A DNA stretch of 64,000 nucleotides from contig NZ_CP114902.1 of assembly GCF_027497235.1 (NCBI RefSeq), forward strand, positions 5,606,001-5,670,000, in the 5' to 3' direction. A model generated the notes under the pieces. That model did not search any database. It had not been told where the DNA came from and worked only from the letters and a program-made list of their open reading frames with translations. The stretch comes from Micromonospora sp. WMMD1128 (GTDB lineage Bacteria; Actinomycetota; Actinomycetes; Mycobacteriales; Micromonosporaceae). Below, one piece after another: positions 48,097-56,300 of the stretch. Position 1 is the first letter of the stretch; each line of letters starts with the position of its first letter. The position numbers and the translations under genes were made by a program.

Positions 48097-49053
48097 TCAC
48101 TGCGCGGGCGGGGTGAACGAGGAGGTACGCGTCATCCCGGCGGCCCGCCCCTTGGCGGCGATCACCAGCGCCATCTTGCGGGACGCCTCGTCGATCATCT
48201 CGTCGCCGAGCATCACCGCGCCGAGCTTCCCGCCCGCCTCGGACGTGGCGTAGTCGTACGCGTCGAGGATCAACTCGGCGTGGTCGTAGTCGTCCTGCGC
48301 CGGCGAGTAGACCTCGTTCGCCGCGTCGACCTGACCGGGGTGCAGCACCCACTTGCCGTCGAAGCCCAGCGCCGCCGAGCGCTTGGCCACCTCGCGGAAC
48401 GCGTCGACGTCCCGGATCTGCAGGAACGGACCGTCGATGGCCTGCTTGTCGTGCATCCGGGCGGCCATCAGGATCCGCATCAGGATGTAGTGGTAGGGGT
48501 CGCCCGGGTAGTCCGGAATCAGCGCGCCGACCACGAGCGACCTCATGTTGATCGAGGCCATGAAGTCGGCCGGGCCGAAGATGATCGTCTCGATCCGGGG
48601 CGACGCGGCGGCGATGGCGTCCACGTTCACCAGCCCGGCGGCGTTCTCGATCTGCGCCTCGATGCCGATCCGACCCACCTCCAGGCCCAGCGTCTTCTCG
48701 ATCTGGGTGAGCAGCAGGTCCAGCCAGTGCACCTGCTCGGCGTTCTGCGCCTTCGGCAGCATGATGCAGTCCAGGTTCGCCCCGGCGCCCTCGACCACCT
48801 CGATCACGTCGCGGTAGGTCCACGGCGTGGTCAGGTCGTTCACCCGGACCACGCGGGTCTTGCCGGCCCAGTCCCCCTCGTTCAGCGCGGCCACGATGTT
48901 CTTGCGCGCGTCCGGCTTGGCCAGCGGGGCGACCGCGTCCTCCAGGTCCAGGAAGACCTGGTCGGCGGGGAGGCCCTGGGCCTTGCCGAGCATCTTGACG
49001 CTGGAGCCGGGTACCGCGAGGCAGGACCGGCGGGGACGACCGACAGCGGTCAT
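48097..49053 (-). CDS. HpcH/HpaI aldolase / CoA-ester lyase (malyl-CoA-type)
   Basis: The 318-residue protein belongs to the citrate-lyase beta / malyl-CoA lyase family. Motifs include SCLAVPGSSVKMLGKAQGLPADQVFLDLEDAVAP, RVNDL, IMLPKAQNAEQV, IEAQIENAAGLVN with metal-binding Glu, FGPADFMASINM and GKWVLHPGQVDAANEVYSPA. Actinobacterial members cleave or form beta-methylmalyl-CoA or malyl-CoA in the ethylmalonyl-CoA pathway. GGAAGGAG upstream supports ATG 49053. It stands alone, though an acyl-CoA dehydrogenase and a MaoC hydratase are within 11 kb. Confidence 0.92.
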   Translation of the reverse strand: MTAVGRPRRSCLAVPGSSVKMLGKAQGLPADQVFLDLEDAVAPLAKPDARKNIVAALNEGDWAGKTRVVRVNDLTTPWTYRDVIEVVEGAGANLDCIMLPKAQNAEQVHWLDLLLTQIEKTLGLEVGRIGIEAQIENAAGLVNVDAIAAASPRIETIIFGPADFMASINMRSLVVGALIPDYPGDPYHYILMRILMAARMHDKQAIDGPFLQIRDVDAFREVAKRSAALGFDGKWVLHPGQVDAANEVYSPAQDDYDHAELILDAYDYATSEAGGKLGAVMLGDEMIDEASRKMALVIAAKGRAAGMTRTSSFTPPAQ

Positions 49054-49145
49054 GGATGCGCTCCTTCCCGCGTCCGGCGGCGACACGCCGACGCGGCGGT
49101 GGATGTCGAGAACTTAACGATCCCAAAGGACGGGCTACGCCACGG

Positions 49146-49151
49146 TAACCT
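49146..49151 (+). promoter_or_regulatory. -10 box for the 49158 SDR gene
   Basis: TAACCT, 6 nt, then GTG 49158; no Shine-Dalgarno sequence. Confidence 0.5.
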
Positions 49152-49157
49152 CGTGCC

Positions 49158-50003
49158 GTGACCGGGGTGAATGGACCTGTGGAAGATCTCACTGAGCGGC
49201 GGATCGTGGTGGTGACCGGCGCCAGCTCGGGCATCGGGCTGGCCGCCGCGGTGGAGCTGGCGCGCCGCGGTGACCAGGTGGTGCTGGTCGGCCGGGACCC
49301 GGCGCGGCTGCGCGCCGCCGGAGAGAAGGTACGCGAGTCCTGCGGCGAGCAGCCGGAGCTGTTCCGGGCCGACTTCGCCGTCCTCGACGACGTACGCGGG
49401 CTCGCCGAGCGACTGCGCGCCGGCTACGACCGGATCGACGTGCTCGCCAACAACGCCGGCGCGATCGTACTCGAACCGATCACCACGGTCGACGGCTTCG
49501 AGCTGAGCATGCAGGCCAACCACCTCGCCCCGTTCCTGCTCAGCAACCTGCTTGCCGACCGGGTCCGCCGGATGGTGGTGACCGGCTCCGACGCGCACCG
49601 CAGCGGCGTGCTCGACCCGGACGACCTGAACGCCGCGCTGCGCCACTACCGGCCGTTCCGCGCGTACGGCACCAGCAAGCAGGCGAACATCCTGTTCACC
49701 GCCGAGGCGGCCCGGCGTTGGCCGCAGGTCCCGGCGTACGCGTTCCACCCCGGCGTGGTGAGCACCCGCTTCGGCAACGAGAGCCGCCTGGTGGCGTTCG
49801 GCATGCGGCTGCTGCCGTTCCGCACCCCGGAGAAGGGCGCCGAGACGCTCGTCTGGCTCGCCCGCCAGGACCCGTCCCGACTGGTCAGCGGCGGCTACTA
49901 CGTCGACCGTAAGCCGCACCGGCCGCGTCCCAAGGCGGCCGACCCGGCGCTCGCCGCCCGGCTCTGGACCGCGAGCGCGAAGGCCGTCGGCGTCGAGGGC
50001 TGA
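49158..50003 (+). CDS. Short-chain dehydrogenase/reductase (retinol-dehydrogenase-like)
   Basis: The 281-residue SDR has VVVTGASSGIGLAAAVELARRGDQVVLVGRD, the NAG motif in LANNAGAIV, MVVTGSDAHRSG with the catalytic Ser region, and YGTSKQANILFTAEAARRW (YxxxK). The layout and C-terminal VDRKPHRPRPKAADPALAARLW resemble WW-domain oxidoreductase/retinol dehydrogenase-like SDRs. The substrate is unknown. GTG 49158 has TAACCT 6 nt upstream, a leaderless arrangement. It is divergent from the CoA-ester lyase. Confidence 0.9.
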   Translation: MTGVNGPVEDLTERRIVVVTGASSGIGLAAAVELARRGDQVVLVGRDPARLRAAGEKVRESCGEQPELFRADFAVLDDVRGLAERLRAGYDRIDVLANNAGAIVLEPITTVDGFELSMQANHLAPFLLSNLLADRVRRMVVTGSDAHRSGVLDPDDLNAALRHYRPFRAYGTSKQANILFTAEAARRWPQVPAYAFHPGVVSTRFGNESRLVAFGMRLLPFRTPEKGAETLVWLARQDPSRLVSGGYYVDRKPHRPRPKAADPALAARLWTASAKAVGVEG

Positions 50004-50043
50004 GGGGCACCGCGACGGTCGGCCGGCTGGGACACTCGACGCC

Positions 50044-50331
50044 ATGACGACGGGGAACGAGGTCCTGCTGGTCGCGCTTGTCGACCTGAGCGCCGACGCC
50101 GAGGCCGGCCGGCGGTACGAAGACGCCGTGCTGGCCCTGCTCGACCGGCACGGCGGGCGGCTGGAACGGCGGCTGCGCACCGGCGACGGGGAGACCGAGG
50201 TGCACGTGATCCGGTTCGCCGCGCGGGCCGGGCTCGACGCGTTCCTGGCCGACCCGGACCGCGCCGCGCTCCGCGCCGACCTGGGCGACGCCGCTCCGAC
50301 CACCCGGGTGCTCGAGGTCCGCGACGTCTGA
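50044..50331 (+). CDS. Small ferredoxin-like-fold protein, 95 residues
   Basis: The 95-residue product (NEVLLVALVDLSADAEAGRRYEDAVLALLDRHGGRLERRLRTGDGETEVHVIRFAARAGLDAFLADPDR) shows the beta-alpha-beta-beta-alpha-beta pattern of dimeric alpha/beta-barrel proteins such as DUF1330 or EthD-like families. No catalytic motif is evident. GACACT lies 7 nt before the ATG. It is convergent with the KimA-like permease, only 4 bp apart. Confidence 0.7.
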   Translation: MTTGNEVLLVALVDLSADAEAGRRYEDAVLALLDRHGGRLERRLRTGDGETEVHVIRFAARAGLDAFLADPDRAALRADLGDAAPTTRVLEVRDV

Positions 50332-50335
50332 GGCG

Positions 50336-52495
50336 TCACCGCGCGACGTGCACCGGGACGCTGGTGACCACCACACCGGGCAGCGCCCGCAACGCGGCCC
50401 GCAGCCGCTGCTCGGCCCGGCTGTGCAGCAGCCGGTGCCGACGGCGGCGCAGCACCACCTCCGGCACGATCACGGTGAGCGTCAGCTCCGGGCGGGCGGC
50501 GTGCAGCGCCTCCAGATAGTGCGCCAGCGGCCCGATCACCGAACGGTACGGCGACACGATCGTCTCCAGCCGCAGGTGGTCGCCCCAGGCCCGCCACTGC
50601 TCCCGGAACCGGTCCGCCTCGGCGTCCTCCGGCGCGATGTGCACCGCCAGCGCCGGCCGGCCCAGTGACGCCGCGTACGCCAGGGCACGCAGCGACGCCC
50701 GGTTGAGCCGGGCCACCGGCACGACCACCAGGTGGCGTACCTGCTGGGGCAGTTCCTCGCCCTCGATGGGCCCGGCGGGGCCGGGCGGCGGCGCGGGCGG
50801 CGGATGCAGCGCGAGCGCGCGGTGCAGCGTGGCGTAGTGCCGGTGGATCCGCCGGAACAGCAGCACCAGCAGCGGCACCGCGACCACCACCACCCAGGCG
50901 CCCTCGGTGAACTTGGCGACCGCGGCCGTCAGCAGCACCAACCCGGAGAGCGTCGCGCCGACCGCGTTCACCACGAGCCGGCGGCGCCAGCCGCGCCCCC
51001 GCCGGCGCCGCCAGTGCACCACCATCCCGGTCTGCGACAACGTGAAGGCGAGGAAGACACCTACCGCGTAGAGCGGGATCAGCCGCTCGGTGTGCCCGCC
51101 GAACGCGACGAAGACCGACGCGGCGGCGAGCGCCAGCGCGACCAGGCCGTTGCTGAACGCCAGCCGGTCGCCCATGTGCAGGAAACGGCGCGGCGCGTGG
51201 CCGTCCCGGGCCATGAAGAACAGCAGCCGGGGGAAGTCGTTGAACGCGGTGTTCGCCGCCAGCAGCAGGATCAGCGCGGTGGTGGCCTGGAGGATCGCGT
51301 ACCACGGGCCGGTCGGGAAGGTGACCCGACCGAGCTGGGACAGCACGGTCTCGTCCGCCCGGGGCACCAGGCCGTCGAGGTGGATCAGCCCGACCAGGCC
51401 GGCGAAGAGCGTGACGAGCGTGACGAGCATCCAACCCAACGTGGTACGCGCGTTGCGCCACTCCGTCGGGCGGAACGCCGGCACCGCGTTGGAGACCGCC
51501 TCGATGCCGGTCATCGACACCGCGCCGGAGGAGAACGCGCGCAGCACCAGCAGCAACCCCAACCCCTCCGCGGCGGGCACCGCCGGCGGTGGCGTCGGCG
51601 CGAACCCCCGCGCCGCGGCCTTCGCGTAGCCGACCGCAAGCACCGCGAGAACCACCGCCACGAAGGCGTACGTGGGCAGCACGAAGATGTTGCCGGCGGT
51701 GCGTACGCCACGCAGGTTGCCGGCGAGCAGCCCGACGATCACCAGCACCCCGAGCGGCACCGCCCACCGGGTGATCCCGGGCACCGCCGAGGTGACCGCG
51801 TGCACGCCGGCGGCCACCGACACCGACACGGTCAGCACGTAGTCGAGCATCAGCCCGGCTGCGGCGGCCAGTCCCGGCGTACGCCCCAGGTTGTCCCCGG
51901 CGACGAGGTACGACCCGGCGCCGTGCGGGTAGGCCGGGATGGTCTGCCGGTAGGAGAGCCCCACCCCGACCATCAGCACCGCCAGCAGGGCGGCCAGCGG
52001 CAGGGCGAGCCCCAGCGCGGCGCCGCCGGCAAGCACCAGCACGGCGAGCATCGCCTCCGGCCCGTACGCCACGGAGCTGAGCAGGTCCGACGAGAGCACC
52101 GGCAGCGCGACCAGCTTGCGCATCCGCTCGTAGAGGACGGAGCTGCTGGCAAGCGGCGGGCCGACAACTGCCCGGCGCAGTCGGGCGGCCACCCGGCCGG
52201 CCCGGCCGCCGGGCAGGTACGCCGGCCCGGTGGCGACCAGTTCGTCCGGCTCCGCCACGGTGAACAGGTCGATCGGGGTCAGCCGGCCGAACCGGGTCGG
52301 CCGGGGACGGTGGTCGTGTCGACCCAGCGTCGGGTCGACGGGCAGATCATCCGGGCGGCGAGGGCCGCGCCAGCGCGCGCCGATCCGGCCGAGCGCGGCC
52401 CGTTCCTCGGCGTCCAGCGGCGGGAACTCGGCCGACGGCGTGACGACGGTCCCCCGCTCCTCCGCGTCGTCCCGGCCCGCCTCCACCCTCCGCAC
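50336..52495 (-). CDS. APC-superfamily permease, KimA-like potassium importer
   Basis: The 719-residue protein has a cytoplasmic N-terminus of about 125 residues, then twelve hydrophobic helices starting VLSSDLLSSVAYGPEAMLAVLVLAG, a hallmark shared with the high-affinity K+ importer KimA of Bacillus subtilis, followed by VGLSYRQTIPAYPHGAGSYLVAGDNLG and MTGIEAVSNAVPAFRP. The C-terminal 140 residues (HLVVVPVARLNRASLRALAYAASLG) form a universal-stress-like cytoplasmic domain. In Bacillus, KimA is inhibited by c-di-AMP through this part. The GTG at 52495 is used; V4 (52486) is possible. Confidence 0.88.
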   Translation of the reverse strand: MRRVEAGRDDAEERGTVVTPSAEFPPLDAEERAALGRIGARWRGPRRPDDLPVDPTLGRHDHRPRPTRFGRLTPIDLFTVAEPDELVATGPAYLPGGRAGRVAARLRRAVVGPPLASSSVLYERMRKLVALPVLSSDLLSSVAYGPEAMLAVLVLAGGAALGLALPLAALLAVLMVGVGLSYRQTIPAYPHGAGSYLVAGDNLGRTPGLAAAAGLMLDYVLTVSVSVAAGVHAVTSAVPGITRWAVPLGVLVIVGLLAGNLRGVRTAGNIFVLPTYAFVAVVLAVLAVGYAKAAARGFAPTPPPAVPAAEGLGLLLVLRAFSSGAVSMTGIEAVSNAVPAFRPTEWRNARTTLGWMLVTLVTLFAGLVGLIHLDGLVPRADETVLSQLGRVTFPTGPWYAILQATTALILLLAANTAFNDFPRLLFFMARDGHAPRRFLHMGDRLAFSNGLVALALAAASVFVAFGGHTERLIPLYAVGVFLAFTLSQTGMVVHWRRRRGRGWRRRLVVNAVGATLSGLVLLTAAVAKFTEGAWVVVVAVPLLVLLFRRIHRHYATLHRALALHPPPAPPPGPAGPIEGEELPQQVRHLVVVPVARLNRASLRALAYAASLGRPALAVHIAPEDAEADRFREQWRAWGDHLRLETIVSPYRSVIGPLAHYLEALHAARPELTLTVIVPEVVLRRRRHRLLHSRAEQRLRAALRALPGVVVTSVPVHVAR

Positions 52496-52528
52496 TTTCG
52501 TGCAGACCGACCCGTCCGGTGAGCGGAA

Positions 52529-53224
52529 TCAGTCGACGGTGACCGGATCGAGCAGGTCGAGCACACCGGTGAGTGAGGTCAGCGCCGGCCCGTCCCATCC
52601 GTGGTCGGCGTTGAAGACCAGATGATCGGTGAGGTCCGCGGCGGCCAGCCGGACGGCGCGCAGGCCCACCCGCTGCGCGCCGGTGAGTTCCTGGCTGCCG
52701 CCGTCCCCCACGTAGAGGCAGTCGGCCGGGGCACGGCCGAGCCGGTGACAGGCGGTCAGGAAGAGCGCCGGATCCGGCTTGCAGACGCCGACCCGCACCG
52801 AGAAGACCCGGGTGTCGAGCAGCGGCGCGACGGCGAGCTGCGGCAGGAATGCCGGCAGCTCGTGCGTGCAGTCGCTGACCAGCCCGGTCCGTACGCCCCG
52901 GCGGCGCAACGCGGCCAGCACGGGCACCGCCTCCGCGCGCAACCGGGTGTCGGCCCGCACCGCCCGGTGGCGGGCGGCGACGGCGGCCCGCACCGCGGCG
53001 TCCGAGGGGCGTACGCCGACCTGGGCGCAGACCCACCGCATGGTCGACTCGGCGTCGCCGAAGAACCCGCTGGCGCGTTCGTAGTAGCTGCCGTTGAGCA
53101 CCTCGACCAGCGCCTCGGTCGAGCAGCCGAGCTGCTCCGCGACGGCGCGGTGGGCGTCGCCGCGCCGGACGCCGTGGGTGAGCGTGCCGAAGAAGTCGAA
53201 CAGGACCGCGTGGAACCTGGGCAT
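52529..53224 (-). CDS. HAD-family hydrolase
   Basis: The 231-residue protein is a subfamily IA HAD phosphatase: motif I VLFDFFGTLT with the nucleophilic Asp at 10, motif II LVSDCTHEL, Lys in VGVCKPDPALF and motif IV LYVGDGGSQEL. The family dephosphorylates small metabolites; substrate not predictable. A GGGGAG sequence precedes ATG 53224 (with the ATG at 9 nt). It is divergent from the EamA transporter. Confidence 0.92.
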   Translation of the reverse strand: MPRFHAVLFDFFGTLTHGVRRGDAHRAVAEQLGCSTEALVEVLNGSYYERASGFFGDAESTMRWVCAQVGVRPSDAAVRAAVAARHRAVRADTRLRAEAVPVLAALRRRGVRTGLVSDCTHELPAFLPQLAVAPLLDTRVFSVRVGVCKPDPALFLTACHRLGRAPADCLYVGDGGSQELTGAQRVGLRAVRLAAADLTDHLVFNADHGWDGPALTSLTGVLDLLDPVTVD

Positions 53225-53277
53225 GGGGAGATGCCTCCGGTCGTCGAGCGGATCGCCGGAACGCGCATGATCGTAAC

Positions 53278-54234
53278 GTGCCCATCACTCCCGGTCGCCC
53301 CCCGCTCGACGCGCTGACCCTCGGCGCGCTCGCGCTCGCGGTCGCCGCCATCTCGTCCTCCGCGCCGCTCGTGGCGTTCGCCGCCGCACCCGCCCTGGCC
53401 ATCGCCTTCTGGCGCAACGTGCTGTCGGTGGCGGTGCTCGGTCCGGTCGCGGTGACCCGCCGACGGGCCGAACTCCGCGCGCTCACCGTCGGGCCGGGTC
53501 GCCGGGAGGGGCTCTACTGCGTACTCTCCGGGGTCGCACTGGCCGCCCACTTCGCCACGTGGATGCCGAGCGCGAAGCTCACCTCGGTCGCCGCCGCGAC
53601 CGCGCTGGGCGCGACGCAGCCGGTGTGGCAGGGCCTGATCGCCCGCGGGCAGGGGCGGCGGCTGCCCGCCGCGGTCTGGGCCGGCATCGCGGTGGCGGTG
53701 CTCGGCGCGGCGCTCGCCACCGGCGCCGACGTCGCGGTCTCCGGCCGCGCGTTCGCCGGTGACCTGTTGGCCGTGGTCGGCGGCGTGTTCGCCGCCGTCT
53801 ACACCGCGTTCGGTGAACGCGCCCGGGCCAGCGTCAGCACGATCACCTACACCACCGTCTGCTACGGCGTCTGCGCGGTGCTCCTGCTTGTCGTCTGCCT
53901 GATCGGCGGGGTGCGGTTGCACGGCTACGACGGCGGGACCTGGTTGGCCATCCTGGGCATGGTGGCCGGTGCCCAACTGCTCGGCCACTCGATGTTCAAC
54001 TACGCGCTGCACCGGGTCTCCGCGACCACGGTCAGCGTGCTGATCCTGCTGGAGGCGCCGGGCGCGGCCCTGATCGGCTGGGTCTGGCTGGGCCAGTTGC
54101 CCCGGCCGCTCGCCCTGCCGGGGCTGGCGCTGCTGCTGGCCGGCGTCGCTGTGGTCGTGCTCGGCGGTGCGCGCGCCGGGCACCGCCCCGAGCCGGCCGC
54201 CGTGCCCGCCGACACCGCGCCGCCGCGCGGCTGA
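53278..54234 (+). CDS. EamA/DMT-family transporter
   Basis: The 318-residue protein has ten hydrophobic helices in two EamA repeats. Repeat one runs from LTLGALALAVAAISSSAPLVAFAAAPALAIAFWRN and repeat two from FAGDLLAVVGGVFAAVYTAFGERARA to NYALHRVSATTVSVLILLEAPGAALIGWVWLGQ. Such proteins export amino acids, purines or other metabolites. GTG 53278 follows CATGAT by 6 nt, a leaderless arrangement. A low-complexity tandem repeat follows the stop. Confidence 0.93.
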   Translation: MPITPGRPPLDALTLGALALAVAAISSSAPLVAFAAAPALAIAFWRNVLSVAVLGPVAVTRRRAELRALTVGPGRREGLYCVLSGVALAAHFATWMPSAKLTSVAAATALGATQPVWQGLIARGQGRRLPAAVWAGIAVAVLGAALATGADVAVSGRAFAGDLLAVVGGVFAAVYTAFGERARASVSTITYTTVCYGVCAVLLLVVCLIGGVRLHGYDGGTWLAILGMVAGAQLLGHSMFNYALHRVSATTVSVLILLEAPGAALIGWVWLGQLPRPLALPGLALLLAGVAVVVLGGARAGHRPEPAAVPADTAPPRG

Positions 54235-54365
54235 CCGCCACGCCGCCGCGCCGCCACCGAACCGACCGCCACGCCGACACCCCACCGGCCGGCACCCGAC
54301 CGGCCGCCGCGCCGGCACCCGACCGGCCGGCACCCGACCGGCCGCCGCGCCACCAGGCGGGCCGC
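54235..54365. repeat. Low-complexity tandem repeat after the EamA gene
   Basis: Units of GGCACCCGACCGGCC and GCCGCGCC alternate several times between the convergent EamA and 171-residue genes. It has no coding role that I can support. Confidence 0.65.
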
Positions 54366-54378
54366 GACCTCGCAGCGG

Positions 54379-54894
54379 TCAGCGGCGGCGGACCCGGTGC
54401 AGGCGGAACGGCTTGCGGACGGCCCGGACCACAGGCGCCGGCCGGGGCTGCTCGGCAAGCGCGCCGGCCGGCAGGTCGGCGCCGGTCACCGCCGTGCCGG
54501 CCGGGGTCAGCCGGCTGAGCGCGCAACCCTCGGCCGCCCACCGTGCCACCAGGTCGACGGCGGAACCGGAGGCGTTCAGCCGCTTCGCCGCGACAAGCGG
54601 CGCGGTGGTGTCCCACTCCTCGGTGCCGGGCCGCAGCCGGGTCACCCGGGCCGACCAGGAGACGATCCGGCCGCCGTGGTCGCCGCGCAACGTCACCTCG
54701 GCCGCGTCGCTGTCGGCCAGCCCGGGCGCGGCCTGTTCGCCGGGGCCGGTCACCACAAGCAGCGAGCCGTCCAGCGGCAGGCACCACAGCGCGTACGCCG
54801 GGCCGTCACCGACGCTGGCCCAGCACACCGCGGCCTTCTTCACCGCCTCGTCCACAAGCGCCGGCGTCACCCGCTCGTCCACCTCGTCGCTCAC
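54379..54894 (-). CDS. Conserved hypothetical protein, 171 residues
   Basis: The protein (VSDEVDERVTPALVDEAVKKAAVCWASVGDGPAYALWCLPLDGSLLVVTGPGEQAAPGL...) is soluble, with beta-rich middle LRGDHGGRIVSWSARVTRLRPG and a basic C-terminal tail (AVRKPFRLHRVRRR). The layout is a little like FMN-binding split-barrel proteins, but no binding motif is certain, so no function is assigned. GTG 54894 gives a charged N-terminus; a longer reading to 54999 enters low-complexity sequence. Confidence 0.72.
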   Translation of the reverse strand: MSDEVDERVTPALVDEAVKKAAVCWASVGDGPAYALWCLPLDGSLLVVTGPGEQAAPGLADSDAAEVTLRGDHGGRIVSWSARVTRLRPGTEEWDTTAPLVAAKRLNASGSAVDLVARWAAEGCALSRLTPAGTAVTGADLPAGALAEQPRPAPVVRAVRKPFRLHRVRRR

Positions 54895-55138
54895 CCGCCC
54901 ATCCTCCCGCATCCCCCGCGACGACGCGCGCGGCTCGCCTCCGCGTCGACGGCCCGACCCGCCGTTCCCCACTCCCCCGGCAACCCGGCACGCCCTCACC
55001 GTCCCGTCCCGCCCACGGCCGGCACGCCCACGGCCGGCACGCCCTCACCGTCCCGTCCACGGCCCGTCCACGGCCGAGCCCGGTCGACCCCGAAGCCCAC
55101 GGCCCGCACGGCCTCGGGGAGTGCGACGACACGCCCGC

Positions 55139-55251
55139 TCAGCGCCTTTCGAGCTGATAGCAGAAACGACTCAGCCGAGTCGCTGACATCGCGCCGTCGA
55201 CGACCGAGCCGCGCGAGAGCACCAACGACTCAGCTCGAAAGGCGCTGACGA
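55139..55251. repeat. Inverted repeat element with 17-bp perfect ends
   Basis: AGCGCCTTTCGAGCTGA at the left is the exact complement of TCAGCTCGAAAGGCGCT at the right, about 75 bp apart. The inside holds GACTCAGCCGAGTC and a second AACGACTCAGC. This looks like a small non-autonomous mobile element or a dispersed palindrome. Confidence 0.65.
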
Positions 55252-55349
55252 CCGAACCAGCGCCCAGCCGGCCGGAAGCGCAACAGGCCCAAGAGAGACG
55301 ACCAGACCAGCGCCCAACCGACCGAAAGCGCAACAGGCCCAAGAGAGCG
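55252..55349. repeat. Imperfect 49-bp direct repeat
   Basis: Two adjacent copies share ACCAGCGCCCARCCG and AAGCGCAACAGGCCCAAGAG with few differences. They abut the inverted repeat element and precede the end of the PhzF gene. Confidence 0.6.
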
Positions 55350-55397
55350 GCCCGGGCGGACGAACAGTCAGGCGCGAGGGCGGCGGACGGGAGCGGC

Positions 55398-56267
55398 TCA
55401 GCCGATGAAGGGCGGGACGGCGATCTCGCCGCGGGCCACCGGCATCACCTGCCCGGAGACGGTCGCGCCGACCGCCGAGCCGCCGGCCGCGGTCACGGTG
55501 CAGAACAGCGACGACGGCCGGTTGATCTCGATGCCCTGGCGCACCGCGTACGGCGTCCGGCCCTCGCCGGGCAGCAGCCCGCTGGCGACCAACCAGACGC
55601 CCAGGCCCAGGGCGGCCGAGCCGGTGGCGGGGTCCTCCGGCACGCCCAGCCCGGGCACGAAGACCCGGGCGTGCGCGGTCTGCGAGTCGGCGTCCCAGGA
55701 GAAGAGGCTGACGTGCTCCACGCCGTACCGCTCGGCCGCCACCGCGTTCAGCCTGGCCCGGGCCACCGCGTCCGGGCGTACCGGAAGGTAGGGGAATTCC
55801 AGGCCGCAGCCGGCGACGCGCGGCGGCGGGCCGGCGTGGTCGGCCGCGGTGAGGCCGGCGATCTCCAGCAGCGGCTCCGGGTCGAGTTCGGGGCCGAGCG
55901 TCGGCGAACCCCCGGTCAGCGTCGCGCTGGTCGCGGTCACCTCGATGGGCAGCACGCCGGCGCCGCACTCCTGGGTGACCCTGCCCACACCGAACACGCC
56001 GCGCCGGCTCGCGGTGACCGCGGCGCCGACGCTCGGATGCCCCGCGAACGGCAACTCGGCGGTCGGGGTGAAGATCCGGGCCCGGTACGTCGCGCCGGCC
56101 TGCGTGGGCACCAGCACGAAGACCGTCTCGGACAGGTTGAACTCCAGCGCGAGCGCCTGCATCTGCTCGGTGGCGAGCCCTTCCGCGCCGAACACCACGG
56201 CCAGCGGGTTGCCGGCGAACGGGCGGTCGGTGAAGACGTCCACGATCTCGTAGGCCAAGGTCGACAT
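55398..56267 (-). CDS. PhzF-family isomerase-like protein
   Basis: The 289-residue protein has the diaminopimelate-epimerase-like PhzF fold: IVDVFTDRPFAGNPLAVVFGAEGL, EFNLSETVFV with the catalytic Glu, RIFTPTAELPFAGHPSVGAAV, and the second-half motif VPEDPATGSAALGLGVWL. Family members isomerise small acids (phenazine synthesis in PhzF itself), but most are of unknown substrate. TACTCT lies 8 nt before ATG 56267, overlapping the divergent promoter of the MgtE-like gene. Confidence 0.93.
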   Translation of the reverse strand: MSTLAYEIVDVFTDRPFAGNPLAVVFGAEGLATEQMQALALEFNLSETVFVLVPTQAGATYRARIFTPTAELPFAGHPSVGAAVTASRRGVFGVGRVTQECGAGVLPIEVTATSATLTGGSPTLGPELDPEPLLEIAGLTAADHAGPPPRVAGCGLEFPYLPVRPDAVARARLNAVAAERYGVEHVSLFSWDADSQTAHARVFVPGLGVPEDPATGSAALGLGVWLVASGLLPGEGRTPYAVRQGIEINRPSSLFCTVTAAGGSAVGATVSGQVMPVARGEIAVPPFIG

Positions 56268-56275
56268 GTTGTTAG

Positions 56276-56281
56276 AGAGTA
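56276..56281 (-). promoter_or_regulatory. -10 box for the PhzF gene
   Basis: TACTCT, 8 nt, ATG on the minus strand. Only 6 bp separate it from the opposing TAGGCT box. Confidence 0.45.
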
Positions 56282-56287
56282 GGCCCT

Positions 56288-56293
56288 TAGGCT
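56288..56293 (+). promoter_or_regulatory. -10 box for the MgtE-like gene
   Basis: TAGGCT, 7 nt, GTG 56301; back-to-back with the PhzF promoter. Confidence 0.45.
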
Positions 56294-56300
56294 GGTGCCC

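Larger units (their letters stand above)
54895..55397. other. Intergenic region rich in repeats, no gene recognised
   Basis: The left part (54900-55130) is low-complexity DNA with repeated CACGGCC and GGCACGCCC words. The right part holds the 110-bp inverted repeat (55144-55251) and a 49-bp direct repeat (about 55252-55349). No frame in the region looks coding. Confidence 0.6.

Noticed and set aside
54900..55157. Short open frames in 54900-55157
   Set aside because: All are made of simple Pro/Arg/Ser or Gly/Arg repeats from low-complexity DNA, on both strands, with no conserved feature.
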